From Plenodomus lindquistii (Eukaryota > Ascomycota > Dothideomycetes > Pleosporales > Leptosphaeriaceae): a DNA stretch of 64,000 nt. Under the pieces are notes generated by a model, which did not search any database, was not told the DNA's origin, and was given only the letters and a program-made list of their open reading frames with translations. Positions 44,487 through 56,271 of this stretch are shown piece after piece. The stretch's first letter is position 1, and every line of letters begins with the position of its first letter. A program made the position numbers and the translations under genes. Location of the stretch: positions 744,001-808,000 of the forward strand of contig JANUWI010000004.1 of assembly GCA_025504975.1 (NCBI GenBank). The letters are read 5' to 3'.

Positions 44487-45274
44487 GATCGTCGTTTGAT
44501 TGATATGGTGTTGAACACGGACGCCCACATGATTTCTTGCCAATATGAAAGAATGTACAGTACCACAGAGAGTTCATTCAGGAACCGGAATCCTGTGGAA
44601 AACCTTTCTCGATTTAGTGTCTTCAGCCTTTGAGCTTCTGCACGCTACAGCATAGACTCGATGTAATGACACTTCATCCTTCAGGAATGGGCGAAGACAC
44701 TGCATTATGATCATAATATGATTGCTTAATAAAATCCCGAGCACATCCAACTCAGAACGATCGCACAACGCGAGCATCACACGTCCCGGCGCGTCGCCGT
44801 GCACTCTACGGGTCCCACCAGAACTTGACGTCATGAAACCTCCCCTAGCGCCTCGACCACCACCGCAAATCCTCCTTTCCCATGGCCCAAAATTTCCCAA
44901 CCCCCTCCGCCCTGTCAGTGCGCACTCGATAAGCTTACTTTTAGTTCCGATCTGATGCAACGCCTGGCCAGATGGGGTGATGCATTAGATCTGGCAACCA
45001 ATGGGTTTACTTGCCGAGCGATCGTACCTGAGAGATCTATGATGTCGTTGCTATGGGGAGACAAAGCCACGAGGGCACGGATGAGTATTTGACGATCGGG
45101 GGTGGGTATGACATATGCAGGTCCCTGATGAGGGCTGGGTTAGGTTGTGTGGTGGGAATGGGGAGGCTAAGATGGGGGGTGTGGACACTTGAATTGATCA
45201 CGCCAATTACTCCTGTACTTTTCTCATCGTTCATTTTCATATACCCTTTTCAGTTCTTCGATTGAATTCAGATC
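44487..45274. other. Intergenic stretch, no gene seen
   Basis: 788 bp between two plus-strand genes. A minus-strand frame (44,574-44,960) is not protein-like. Presumed promoter of the kinase-like gene. Confidence 0.5.
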
Positions 45275-46702
45275 ATGGCGCAGACCAGCGAGACCAGCGA
45301 GACCCCGAACAAAACACATGTACTCAATTTCTTCTACGACAATGAAGACAGCAGCGCGTTGACGGTCCTTGTCAACGATGTTCGCTTTCACATCATCGTC
45401 AACCCCAAAGACCTTCAAAAGTCGCGAGACAAGCCTCTCTACTATGAATACCTCGATAAGATCTCTGCGCTACGAGAAGCCGAAGAACGAGAAGAAAAAG
45501 CTGCTGAGGAAGCGCAGTCCAAGAGCCTCAACGGCAAGAAACTACACAGCGGTTCAAGCGACAGCGGTATAGACGTGACTGCCTACGACGAAGATGATAA
45601 TGCCTCAGACCAAGACCAAGACTCTGGCAGCGCGGGTGTCGAGCTACGAAATTGGATTCTCTCAGCTTTTGGCGACATCACCGAACAATATGCGCCCCCT
45701 GATCGTGAGCCAGAAGAGTCCACGCTGTACGATTGGTACCACGGCCCAACCTACTTCTACAACATGACCATCTCCTCTGGCGCTCTTACTCCAGAACTCC
45801 TCGAAACAACAGACGATCTCACCCAACGAATCGATGCCCTAGTACCCAGAATGAAGATGCCAAAATACATCCAAGAATACCCCATCCCATGGCTCAACGC
45901 AAACGACCTAACCGTAAACTCCGAAGTCAGTTTCCCCGAGCCCGCTCACCCAGGAAAAGTGACGCACACTGAGATGGGGGAGGTGTATTTTTTCAAGCCC
46001 GTTGTCGCCGACCAACCCGGCAGCACAAAACGCGAGATCCAAATCCTCCGCCAACTTGAAGAACTGAATTTAGACATCAAAGCGCCAAGACTAATGGGCT
46101 TCGTCTCATACAACAACAGCAAGACCGAAGCCATGGGCCTCCTCCTCTCCCACATCGCCTCCCCCAAACCCCTCACCACCCTCCTATCCCCCAGCGTCCC
46201 CGCCTCACTACGCGAAACCTGGGCGCAAAAAAGTAAAACCTATGTGCAGACCCTTCACGACCACGACATCATCTGGGGCGATGCCAAGGCGGACAACTTC
46301 ATGGTTGATGCGGAGGACGAGCTGTGGATTATTGATTTTGGGGGCAGTTGGACCGAGGGGTGGGTTGATCCTGAGGTTGCGGAGACGAGGGAAGGCGACG
46401 ATATGGGGTTGGAGAAGGTGGTTGCTGCGTTGGAGGATCCGGATAGGAATACGTTTGATCCGAAGGCGTTGGAGAGTGAGAGTGAGAGTGAGGAGGGAGA
46501 TGTGAGTGCGCCGCGGGAGCCGATTGAGACGGCTAGTGGGCTTTTTGTTACAGAGAGGAGACCGGAAGATGATGAGGATCAGGGAGGAAGTGCGAGTAAG
46601 AGGAAGCGTGGGGATGATGACGAGGAAGAAGAGGAAGAGGGTGTGAGGAAAAAGAGTAAAGGTGATGAGAGCAAGCATGGGTATACCCCGGAGGAAGACT
46701 AG
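45275..46702 (+). CDS. Kinase-like (protein kinase fold) protein
   Basis: Single-exon gene of 475 residues, ATG at 45275. The N-terminal domain (1-200) includes HVLNFFYDNEDSSALTVLV and LYDWYHGPTYFYNMTI and has no assignment. The C-lobe of a kinase-like fold is evident: a leucine-rich LMGFVSYNNSKTEAMGLLLS, then HDHDIIWGDAKADNFMVDA (catalytic-loop D, K and N) and LWIIDFGGSWTEGW (DFG). A glycine-rich loop is not obvious, and the ATP lysine may be in GEVYFFKPVV. Such fungal-specific members are intermediate between protein kinases and aminoglycoside-phosphotransferase-type kinases. The C-terminus (430-475) is strongly charged, with a likely nuclear localisation signal (KRKRGDDDEEEEEE). Substrate unknown. 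Confidence 0.72.
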   Translation: MAQTSETSETPNKTHVLNFFYDNEDSSALTVLVNDVRFHIIVNPKDLQKSRDKPLYYEYLDKISALREAEEREEKAAEEAQSKSLNGKKLHSGSSDSGIDVTAYDEDDNASDQDQDSGSAGVELRNWILSAFGDITEQYAPPDREPEESTLYDWYHGPTYFYNMTISSGALTPELLETTDDLTQRIDALVPRMKMPKYIQEYPIPWLNANDLTVNSEVSFPEPAHPGKVTHTEMGEVYFFKPVVADQPGSTKREIQILRQLEELNLDIKAPRLMGFVSYNNSKTEAMGLLLSHIASPKPLTTLLSPSVPASLRETWAQKSKTYVQTLHDHDIIWGDAKADNFMVDAEDELWIIDFGGSWTEGWVDPEVAETREGDDMGLEKVVAALEDPDRNTFDPKALESESESEEGDVSAPREPIETASGLFVTERRPEDDEDQGGSASKRKRGDDDEEEEEEGVRKKSKGDESKHGYTPEED

Positions 46703-46893
46703 ATGGTCTAAATATGTTTGCTCGATTTATTTGTGTAGTCTTAGAGATATTGGTACGATAGTATCAACTTAATAATTTCCACATGTATCCTTCGACGCGA
46801 AGTGCATTTTACATAAGGTCACGTTTCAGATCATACTACATGGCTAACAAGGCATTATTACTGTGATTTAAAGAAGATACAACTAGGATCGAC

Positions 46894-47979
46894 CTATATA
46901 CGCGAGATTGGATGCTCAACAACAATTTTCTCCATGCTCAACTGCCCACCCGCACTCCGCTCTATTCCTGCAATTGCCTCATCGATGCCCTTCGCCACAC
47001 TCAGTTTCGGTATGACGAACTTGCCGTGTCCGTAATTCTTCAGTGCCCACAACGTAGACTCGACTATCCTCACCTGCCACTCCTCCGACACCACGCCACC
47101 AAATGGGTTAAAGTCCTTATCTCGCGTTGCTAAAACCATCTGCCACATCTCCTGCTCAGGAATCGGTAGTGTGCAGGCAAATTGAGTACCCGGATGGATA
47201 CTCCCGCCCTCATCTTTGAAGCAGCGCTCCACTATAGCAGGACTGCTCTTTCCAGCCGCGTGATCCGGTCCAAAAATCCCCGCGCCCACGGTATCAAACG
47301 CATACCGCGGCGTTACCCCCCTCTTCCCAAACTCCTTCTTGATCTGATCGACCACGTCCTCATCATGGTAGTCAAAGCACGCATCAGCTCCCAACTCTCT
47401 CAACTTGGCATGGTGTTTCGCACTCGCGGTGACAAAGATCGGAGCATGCCCCGCAGCCTTTGCCAGCTGTACACCCGCAAGCCCCACGCCGGATGCAGCA
47501 CCCCAAATCAAGACGCTCTGTTTCTCTGTTCCAGTAATCCCGGCATCCGCGAATGCCAACCCAAACAGGTTGAACAGCGCATCTGCAGCCGTCTGCACAA
47601 CAGCAGGCAGTCCCGCCGCCTCAATCATACCCAAGCCCGCGGGCACCTTGTAGAAACACCGACCCTGCGCAATCGCATAGTCCTGGTGCGCGCCCTTCCA
47701 CAGCTCGCGCGCGTGGCCGGGCAGATTGGCACCGCAGATCTTGTCGCCGACGGAGAAGCGCGAGGATGGTCCTACGGCGATGACTTCGCCCGACATGTCG
47801 TAGCCTGCAACGGAGGAGTGGAGACCAAGGGTGTTGTGCTTGATGTCTGCGGGGTTGACGCCCGAGTATGATACACGGACGAGGGATTGCTCGCCAGTGG
47901 GTGTGTAGGTGTCGTCGATTTTTCTGACTTCGATCCCAGTTGGGGAGAGGAAGAGGACTTCTCTTGGTTTGTCTGCCAT
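46894..47979 (-). CDS. MDR-family NAD(P)H-dependent oxidoreductase (zinc-lacking)
   Basis: Single-exon gene of 361 residues, ATG at 47979. The alcohol-dehydrogenase-like N-terminal domain has VRVSYSGVNPADIKHN and AGYDMSGEVIAVG. The Rossmann nucleotide-binding motif is LIWGAASGVGLAGVQLAKAA. The catalytic zinc ligands of true alcohol dehydrogenases are not seen, which points to the quinone/enoyl reductase branch, including the stand-alone enoyl reductases of the LovC/ToxD type. No polyketide synthase is nearby, so an independent detoxification or redox role is equally possible. Substrate unknown. Confidence 0.82.
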   Translation of the reverse strand: MADKPREVLFLSPTGIEVRKIDDTYTPTGEQSLVRVSYSGVNPADIKHNTLGLHSSVAGYDMSGEVIAVGPSSRFSVGDKICGANLPGHARELWKGAHQDYAIAQGRCFYKVPAGLGMIEAAGLPAVVQTAADALFNLFGLAFADAGITGTEKQSVLIWGAASGVGLAGVQLAKAAGHAPIFVTASAKHHAKLRELGADACFDYHDEDVVDQIKKEFGKRGVTPRYAFDTVGAGIFGPDHAAGKSSPAIVERCFKDEGGSIHPGTQFACTLPIPEQEMWQMVLATRDKDFNPFGGVVSEEWQVRIVESTLWALKNYGHGKFVIPKLSVAKGIDEAIAGIERSAGGQLSMEKIVVEHPISRI

Positions 47980-49821
47980 TTTTTCACTCGGTGGGGGGAT
48001 AGTGCGAATTGGGAAATGTGTTGAGTATGGTAAGTATCGGAGAGGTTGTTCTCCTTCTCTGCTCTTATATACTGCTGTCTTTACGCACGACTTACCAAGC
48101 AGTTCCCCGCGCGAACATGACGCTAGCGTTCATACTACATTCTATTCTCACCAATCATGGTCTATTTGGTTCCATGGAGAGGGCTAGAGAGCGTCTTTTT
48201 GTGGGGGATACGTCTTTCGCTGTTGTGCGTACCAGAGTATGGCTGACATTCGCATGCGGAGCTTCCGCGTTGCAAGCCGGGGAGACTTCCGCCCCAATGC
48301 ACAGGCAAGTCGTCTGCCAATTAATAGTAGCTTTGCTCAGCATTACCAAGCAACACGGGGTTAGTCGCCCGATAATGTCAAAAAGGGCTTGGATGCAAAT
48401 GTATGTAGTCGGACTCGGGGCATTTATTTCCCCATCATACGTACTCACGCCATTTCCATCAATCCCATAGATAATTCTCACAAAACTAATCCAAAAAGGA
48501 TACAACAGCGTCAAGAAATGAACAGGAATACAATCATCTCATCTTGAAAGATTGCTAACAAATTTTGCACATTACAAATTGTGCAATAGTAGTATTTCAA
48601 ATGCCTTTCCATCCTCCCTCCACCCACGCCCCTCAGACTCCCCCATCCCATCACCGGAACCTACATATCTTCTCCTGTACCCACATACACCACGATGAAA
48701 CCATCTCGCACAGCTCACACAAAGTCCAAGGCCCATATTACCCGCTTGACAGACACGGGCCTATCATACTACTTGCTCTCATGAATGCGCGAACCAAAGC
48801 AGCAAGTCACGTGCTCCTCACCATACCCTACCCTACGCATGTACTCGCCTACCATACCGACCTATCATGACTACGCACTCCATATACCCCAGGAATGCAA
48901 CGCAAAGCGACCATCAAGTCACGTGCTTCCTACCCTACCCAACGAATACCTAAGTACACTCACCTACCATAGGTACCTGACTATGCATCATTAGTACCCA
49001 GTACCCAGTACCCACCCACTACACCCCAGATCCCGTACCGATATCGCTGCATTATATTCCGTGTACCGCGCAAGTGAAGCGAATCTCGAACGCGTAAGAC
49101 GAGGTTCATTTAGAAAGGTACCGGTACCCGGTATTTCCGCAAAGCAGGTAAGCCGACTGAGCGTGTGAAACGGTGAGCGAGCGTGGAGCGGTGAGATGGA
49201 TGGGTTTTTGTGCCATTTAGACGGGCACGGGGGATTGTCGATGTCGGTATGAAGTACCATATGAGGATGATGTGTGATGAGGAGGCGTCTTGATTAAGTG
49301 TGATATGGGTGGCCGGGTGAGTTGTATGAGTTTGTTGGTGTCTTGGGGTATCTAGCGTGGGTTGATCATGACCTAGGAGTAATAATGGGTGATGTGATGC
49401 TAATTGAGAGATGTCATGATAGGTTTGAAGAGCAAAACGGTTTTTGGAGGTACCCTAATATCTGGATCTTAGGAATGAAAAAGTCCATTGCGCATTGATT
49501 GGAGATCCCGTAATCTATCCGAATCCAAGCAGAGCAAAGCAAAAGAAAAAAGGAGAGAAGCATCGCTGTATCGTCTACAAAGCCAAGCCAAAAAAAAAGT
49601 CGTGGGGAATCAAAAAGGTAACCAGTTATGTCAAAATGAAAAAAAGAACCAGAATCCAACTGTGTGCTCATCCCGAGAAGTAAGTCACCCAGATGATAGA
49701 GTATCGCCCAACAGCGCCGCCAACGTTCAAAATCATGACCTAAAAGTCGAAGATGGAGAAGAAAAGAGTAACCCGCTCGCTAAATGCACACCATCGTGAA
49801 ACCAGCCGATAGCATAGCCAT
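47980..49821. other. Gene-poor stretch, left part
   Basis: About 1.8 kb without a credible gene. It includes the imperfect CACGTG-bearing duplication at 48803-48992 and clustered GTACC motifs at 48,960-49,140. Overlapping short frames are not protein-like. Confidence 0.45.
48803..48992. repeat. Imperfect direct repeat with CACGTG cores
   Basis: Two copies of about 78 bp offset by 112 bp (48803-48880 and 48915-48992). Each opens with CAAGTCACGTGCT, then shares a CCCTACCC tract, a CACCTACCATA/CGCCTACCATA segment and a final CTATCATGACTACGCA/TGACTATGCATC segment. Confidence 0.55.
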
Positions 49822-50064
49822 CTATGCAGACCGCTCACTCCCGACTGGACTCCTCTCCATTGGTGTCGACGGGAACGAGAAGTCCACTGGTGATGGTGGA
49901 GGTGCAGGAGTCTCGTAGACGTTTGAGGAGCGCGATGTCATTGTTGATGATGTGGTGGAGGAGGAGGCTTTGAAGGCGGCGCTGACGTCGTGGCCGAGGG
50001 TGGAGTTTGTGAGGATTGAGAGGCGTTGGCGGGGGTTGAAGGGGGAGACTGTTGCTGCGGACAT
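49822..50064 (-). CDS. Possible small Ser-rich protein (80 residues)
   Basis: A single-exon frame with ATG at 50064. The N-terminus SPFNPRQRLSILTNSTLGHD reads like real protein, followed by a Ser/Thr-rich segment and a Pro-rich tail with SPVGSERSA. Several SP and RS sites suggest a phosphorylated regulatory peptide, but no family is recognised. It is the best coding candidate in a 6.5-kb gene-poor stretch. It could be a chance ORF or one exon of a longer gene. Confidence 0.4.
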   Translation of the reverse strand: MSAATVSPFNPRQRLSILTNSTLGHDVSAAFKASSSTTSSTMTSRSSNVYETPAPPPSPVDFSFPSTPMERSPVGSERSA

Positions 50065-53000
50065 TGCTGCGGTGTGGTTTGGTTGTGTGGAGGGTTGGTT
50101 TGGTTGTGAGGCTTTGAAAGGCCGAGTGGAAGTTGATGATAGTTGGGTTTGTTGAAACTGCAGTCGAGGGCGTGGCTATATACTCGAACACCAATATTGA
50201 CGTCGAGAGAACGAAACGTCGACGTCGAAAAAGCTGCAAGGATAATGCCAGATGAGGTATCAAGTTCCTATAACGGAGCAAGGCGCAAATATATCGACAA
50301 GTCTGAGTTGTCGCTCGTCTTTCTTCGCTGGCAATATCGAAAGTGAATGGTGGCTTTTATTCAAATCTCCGAGATGCAACTCTGGCCACAAAGACTGGGA
50401 GATATGTACGCAAGCTGAAGCCTACAGCATGAGTCAGATTTTAATATCCAAGATTGTGACGACGGGGCTGAAGTCGTCCGGCCAAGCAAGTGTGTTGGCA
50501 CACCCGAGCCGGCTTGCCCGAAGAGACAAATGGCGGAGCCCCGGACTGACGTTGCAAGTATAGAACAGGGCTGTATTTGGGGCTTACTTACTGGTGATGA
50601 TGCGGCAATGTGGTTGGCTGGGCGTGGGGCGAGTGGAACCGTCTGGTTGGGATTGTCTTGTTGCGGGAATAGCGAATGGTCTTGGTACAATGTGTGATGG
50701 GGCTGACACGAGGGTTGATTCGCACGCACGAAAAAATGGCAATAGTGTAGATCAGGGGTATGATGAGTGTGAGTGTGTGTGTGTAAGCGCAAGAGTTGTG
50801 CTCTGGAGAAAAACCGACGATAGAAGGGTCCCAAAGGGGGATTGCCCTCTTATACCCAAGAGGACGCGGCTTCACGATCTCACCGCCGGATGCTGACTCG
50901 CAAGAATTAGGCTTCTTGGGCCGCCGGAAGGGAAGACGCATTGAGCAAAAAGCCAAAGCAAAGGGAAGACTACCGCAGCAAACAGCAATTAGAGGCCAGC
51001 GGAGCAACTACACGGGGAAGCGGACACGGACGGTTGCGCTCCTTGCATGGGCTCTGATGTCGCACACTTTGGGGGGGGAAGCAAAGTCCATCCCACGCCC
51101 AAACCTTGCACAGACTAAGACGCAGTGGCGTCTGGGGGTTGTCCTGTCACTGTCGCGATTAGGAGGATTGAGTTTTTTTTTCCAAGCAGCGCTGCTTCGA
51201 TCCGCAATGCAAAGGCGATCCTGCATGCGACGGAGCAAACACTGCGAGATAGCGCACCTGCACCGCTTGCTTGGCTTGGCTGCGGCCCGTTGAGCGTTCC
51301 ACTCCAGTATGTGAAGATTCAAGAAGAGCAAGCAGGGCGAAGAAGCAAACCAACCCGCCGCGGTCCGCGGAGAGGTACCAGCCGTCGTGGCGCAGACGTG
51401 GGACAAGACAACGACAAGTGTCCCCTTGGGCAGTCTCACAAAGCAAGGCGCATCACGCAGAGCCTAACCACGGAAAAGGACGGACAGGGCAATCTCTGAC
51501 CGCTCCTTGAAGTCGCGTCGTGTTTTGTGTCGTGTCGTGTCGCCATGCCACGCGAGGCGCGCGCAAAAGGATGGGGTACATGGCAAGTGGAGCGTGGTGG
51601 AGCTCCGGGAGGCCCTCCCCGGATACCGACACGCCGGATCCTTGGACACACACCACACTCAAGCCGGCTGGAACGCGTCTGGAATGCGACCAGACGACGC
51701 ACTGACTGCCCGCATCACCAACAGACACGCATGCACATCGCATCTTGCGCCCGCGATCGAGAGGCCCTTATCTGTTGCGGGCGAGTCAACCGCCGCGGCC
51801 CCTGATTCTATCTTTCCTGTTCCCATCTTGTCGCAAACTTGGTGACATGCGGCCTGTGCGTCGTCTTGAACGGGCAGGAGGTGTGTCGTTGCGACGATGA
51901 ATATTCAGAAAAAAGTCTATCCGGCCGAAATACTCCTGCAATGACATGAGGCTTCGAGAAGCGTGCAAGAAAAAGTAAAACGCTCGAGCCGGCATGTGTC
52001 GTGCGCGAAACCCTCCCACCTCCTCCTTCCGTCTTACGCGACTTGATTCGGCAGATTCAAGGAGTTTTGGGCGTTAAGATTCCGCCTAGAGTAGAGTATA
52101 GCTAGCTAAGCTACTGCGGTGGTATTCCGATTTTAAAAAAAATGATGTGAGAAAATGGTGACATCTCAGACCTTCATCTGCCCTGCGATTCGACGCTTTT
52201 TCGCATCCATGCTCAAAGCATGTCAGCCCAAGCCCAAGCCGTTCCTTTCCTTTCCTTTCCAATTCGTCACGCAGCATCCGAGCCGAGCCTAGCCTTCCCT
52301 TCACGGCACCATACCATGTGCGAAGCCGGCGTCCCCGTCCTACCAAGGTTTCAGCAACGTCTTCGTCTCACGTTGAACAGGTGCGCGGATGACGAATCGG
52401 AAGTGCAGGGGTGGGAGGCTACTAGGTAATGCCCCAGGATGATTGTAAACACGCCATCACATCATAGATGCGATACACTCCCGTACCGTATAGATTAGCA
52501 ATAGAGAGTTGAGCTTAAGGGTAGCGCGGAGCGTACTAACTCATGAACAATTACCAATACGCCGCTGCCAAATGTTTTATTTGTACTCAGCCTTGTCAAC
52601 TAGTCAGGCTGGCAATTGGCTCAAACTTGGCTCGACTCGCTATCGCTAATCTATACGGTAGTCATCCTGCCTCTCCAAACTTCAACACAGAGAATTGCGA
52701 ACGCGAACCCTAACATGCGAATAATCGTGTGATATTCCGACAAAACAAAGAACTGGCGTGCATTCGCTAACTACCATGACTTACCGAAACCCAGGTAGCA
52801 TAGCATACTATACTAGAGTATACTCTGCGTCGTCACGTCGCACAACCCCCCCCCCCCCCCCCTTTTTTTACGCCCTGGCATTGTGGGAAACTGACTGACG
52901 AAATCGGAGTTCTCCCTGTAACACTATGCCTTGTCACACATGCTCCTCCGCAATCCACCCTCCCCACCGGCGGTCCATCAAAAAGCCCTGATCTGATCTG

Positions 53001-54530
53001 GGGAAATTAAGCACAGTGCTGTACGTGTACAACAGGTACATGTCCCTTGCAAAAGTCTACATAGAGTATATCCCAGGTCCCCAACCTTGGTAAATCTAAC
53101 GTACATACGCGACCCTATTCGTACGGTTTTCCCGTCCTTGTTACACTCTGCACAGTGCAGACAGAGTACAGCAGTAGGTACAGGTGTACCGTGTATGCGG
53201 TACGGTACCTTGCTGTTGTTGTTTGCCGGTGGGATTCTAATTAGTCTTGCATTAGGTATCTAGTAAATGTGCAATACAGTAGTGCAACAATGAGACTTGC
53301 AATCCTTGGAAAACAAATTGCTGGAATACCTTTTACGGCGCCGTGGAGTACAGTATCTCCATAGACATGTTAGATTAGGCCTTCGCTTTAGTCTGGTAGT
53401 TTCTGTGCTGTAACCATCAAGCAGAGACTGAAATGTAGTTTATCGCGAACACGTCCATCACTGATGATGCAGTTTCTGCTCCTACCCAACTCATTCTTAT
53501 CTTACAGATCCCAACTTTGTAGATCCTAGTATGATAGTACACAACACGACCCCCAACCCCAATCCCAACCCCTACCAGTCTACTCCCAACCCGTCAAACA
53601 CACAACAAACACAAACACGCCACCACTTATCCCCAACCATCCATCTCACCGCCCTCCCCACACCCACATCCATACCTATACCCCCCATCCTCCTTCCCCA
53701 GACCTGGTCGCGATCCCGATCCAACCTTCACCGCTCGTCCCCTCCGTCCTCCGCTCCCATGTACACCCGCTCCCCCCAATCTCTATACGCACACCCGATC
53801 CCCACCCCGGCGCATATCCGCTCGGAAATAAAAACCGTTGCAGTAACAACTTGACATATGTGAGTCGTACTAACTATATCCGGGTTTCCCAATTCGTAGA
53901 ACCCGGATCTGCTGTACCTGGTACTGTAGAAGAGTTGAGGGCGGGGGGGGAAAGGGGAGGGATGATGCTTGTATCAGGGGTCCGGGGACTGCGTATGGGT
54001 GGTACAGTAATAGATGTAGTTCTGGAAGGGGGAGTATGAAAAAGAGTACGAGTACGAGTAGGAGTAGGAAAAGGACTAGGATTGGCAGGAGTACACATAC
54101 CAAACGTACGTACGTAAGCGCGTGGGAGATGGATGGGGATGGGGGGTGTGGTGTGCTGAGTGCACGTGAGGAGTAGAAACTCCGCATGTACAATGTTGAT
54201 ATGTTGGTTATTTCGTTTGTCGGTGTTTATTCACTACTTAGCATGCGGATGGTGTTTTACCTCGAGGCAAGTCTACGAGATCAAGTGGACAAACACAATA
54301 GAACAACACACGCGATGAATAAAAAGCCATTGTTGCATTAAAAGGGTATAATTCTTCGTTCGCAACATGCAAGGTCACAGCAGCGTTGTTTAAAAAAGGT
54401 GTCTATCAATGTTTATCAAAGTAGAATGAATCCCCACAACCACGCCAAACTGCCATTCCATGCTATGTTCATTCCATTCATCAAGCATTCTCGCATGTGT
54501 CTATCGTGTAACATCCCCATGTACCAACAC
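50065..54530. other. Gene-poor stretch, right part
   Basis: About 4.5 kb without a credible gene. It holds a CCTTT microsatellite (about 52,240-52,260), a C17T7 tract (52846-52869), GTAC-rich palindromic patches near 53,190-53,210, and a pyrimidine-rich strip at 53,530-53,830. A 107-codon frame at 53531-53854 is low-complexity Pro/Thr/Ser and probably an artefact of that strip. Confidence 0.45.
52846..52869. repeat. C17T7 homopolymer tract
   Basis: Seventeen consecutive C followed by seven T, on either strand a candidate for non-B structure. Length may be unreliable in assembly. Confidence 0.8.
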
Positions 54531-56271
54531 TCAAGTGGTAGCAGGTCGGAGAGGTAGGCCAAAGCCATCGGATGCTTCTGCGCTGTCTCCTCCAATCTTG
54601 TCGCTAGGCTCCGACTCCTGGGGCGCCTTGTCCTCTTCTTTCAACGGGACCGAGCTGTTGGCGTCTGGGTTGACAGTACTGACCGCCCCGAAGCGAACTT
54701 TCCTGTCTCCGCTTTCCGAAATCCTTCTAAGTTCGGTGACGAACGACTCACCCCACCAAGCACTGGCGAAGTTAGCTCATTATCCATGACATGGTTTTTC
54801 AATTCAAGTGACGAACCTTGTGTACTTGCGCACGTATTTGCTCAACTTCTGGTAATTCAGACTGCGCTGCTCGTCGCCCATGGTGACAGCGTCGTGGATC
54901 GCATCAGCCAACTCTTCTGTGTTCCAGGGATTGACAATCAGACTGCCGTTGAGACTCTGCGCGGCACCAGTGAACTCTGACAGGATCATGACGCCGTGGC
55001 GCTTCTCCTGTGTGGCAATGTACTCGTAGGACACCAAGTTCATGCCGTCACGTGTCGAAGATACGAGGCAGACATCGGAGACGGAGTAGAGTGCGATTAG
55101 CTCGTCAAAAGAGACAGACTTGTGCATGAAGTGGATGGGCATGAACTCAATGGTGCCGAATTTACCGTTGATGCGGCCGACGAGCTCGTTGACTACGGCA
55201 CGCAGGTTCTGGTACTCTTCGACATCTTGACGCGATGGGACGGCGACCTGGACGAGAACAACTTTGCCGATCCATTCGGGGTGTTCGGTCAGGAAGACTT
55301 CGAGTGCGTGTAGCTTCTGGGGCACACCCTTGATGTAATCGAGACGGTCAACACCGACAATGAGCTTGACGCCCTGAAACTTCTTCTCGAGTGCTGCTAT
55401 GCGTTCCTGTACCTTTGGCTTCTGAAGACCGTCGTCGAACTTCTCAGGGTCGATGCCTATAGGGAAGGCGCCGACTGTGACGACCTTGCCCTGGAACTCG
55501 ACGCCATTGGGAGTTGTGGCCAGCCCTAGTATACGCGAGCAACTGCTCAAGAAGTGGCGAGCGTAGTCGTATGTGTGGAAGCCGATCAAGTCGCATTGCA
55601 GTACACCAAGGAGGATTTCGTTTCGGACAGGCAAGATTCTGTAAATCTCAGAGCTTGGGAAAGGGGTGTGGAGGAAGAAGCCAATCTTGACATTCTTCTT
55701 GGTCTTGCCAATCTCCTCGCGCAGCATGGCGGGCATGAGCATGAGATGGTAATCGTGTACCCACACCATGTCATTGTCTTGCACGTCCTTTGCGACGGCT
55801 TTGGCGAAGAGACGATTGGCCTCGGTGTATCCTTCCCACGCAGACTCGTCGAAGGTGATCTCACCGGGGTGGTAGTGGAAGAGGGGCCACATGATGGCGT
55901 CTGTTGAGCGTCGTTAGTGCTTCGACGGCCGTGGGGGGAGAAACGGAGCGCTTACTTGAGAAGCCATTGTAGTGTCGGTCGGCCAGCTCATCGTCGAGCA
56001 TGATGGGCACGGCATTGTGCTCTTCTTTGAGTTGATCCTTGAGGTCGGACACTTCATCTTCTGGGACTTCGAGACCAGGCCAGCCGTACCATTGGAAAGT
56101 GGTGGTTTTTGACAGACCGCTCAGGCCACTGACCAGGCCTCCCGAGGACATTGACATTTCATACTTGCCCTCATCGGAGCGTTTGATCGTAATGGGCAGC
56201 CGGTTGGAGACGAGCAGCAGACGGCCCTCGTTTGTCTCGTGGCGCACGAGCTTTGTTGGCGCGGTCGCCAT
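54531..56271 (-). CDS. TPS1: Trehalose-6-phosphate synthase
   Basis: Three exons: 55956-56271, 54817-55900 and 54531-54762, with introns of 55 and 54 nt, encoding 543 residues. GT20 family motifs are complete: RLLLVSNRLPITI, the active-site loop MVWVHDYHLMLMPAMLR, LIGFHTYDYARHF, VGVDRLDYIKGVPQKL (donor-binding Arg/Lys) and VSSTRDGMNLVSYEYIA. It makes trehalose-6-phosphate from UDP-glucose and glucose-6-phosphate in the cytosol, for stress protection and glycolytic control. Exon 3 encodes SAWWGESFVTEL then a polar tail of about 60 residues (EEDKAPQESEPSD) absent from the shortest homologues. Confidence 0.96.

Noticed and set aside
53531..53854. 107-codon Pro/Thr-rich ORF
   Set aside because: Explained by a pyrimidine-rich low-complexity strip; no motif or splice context.
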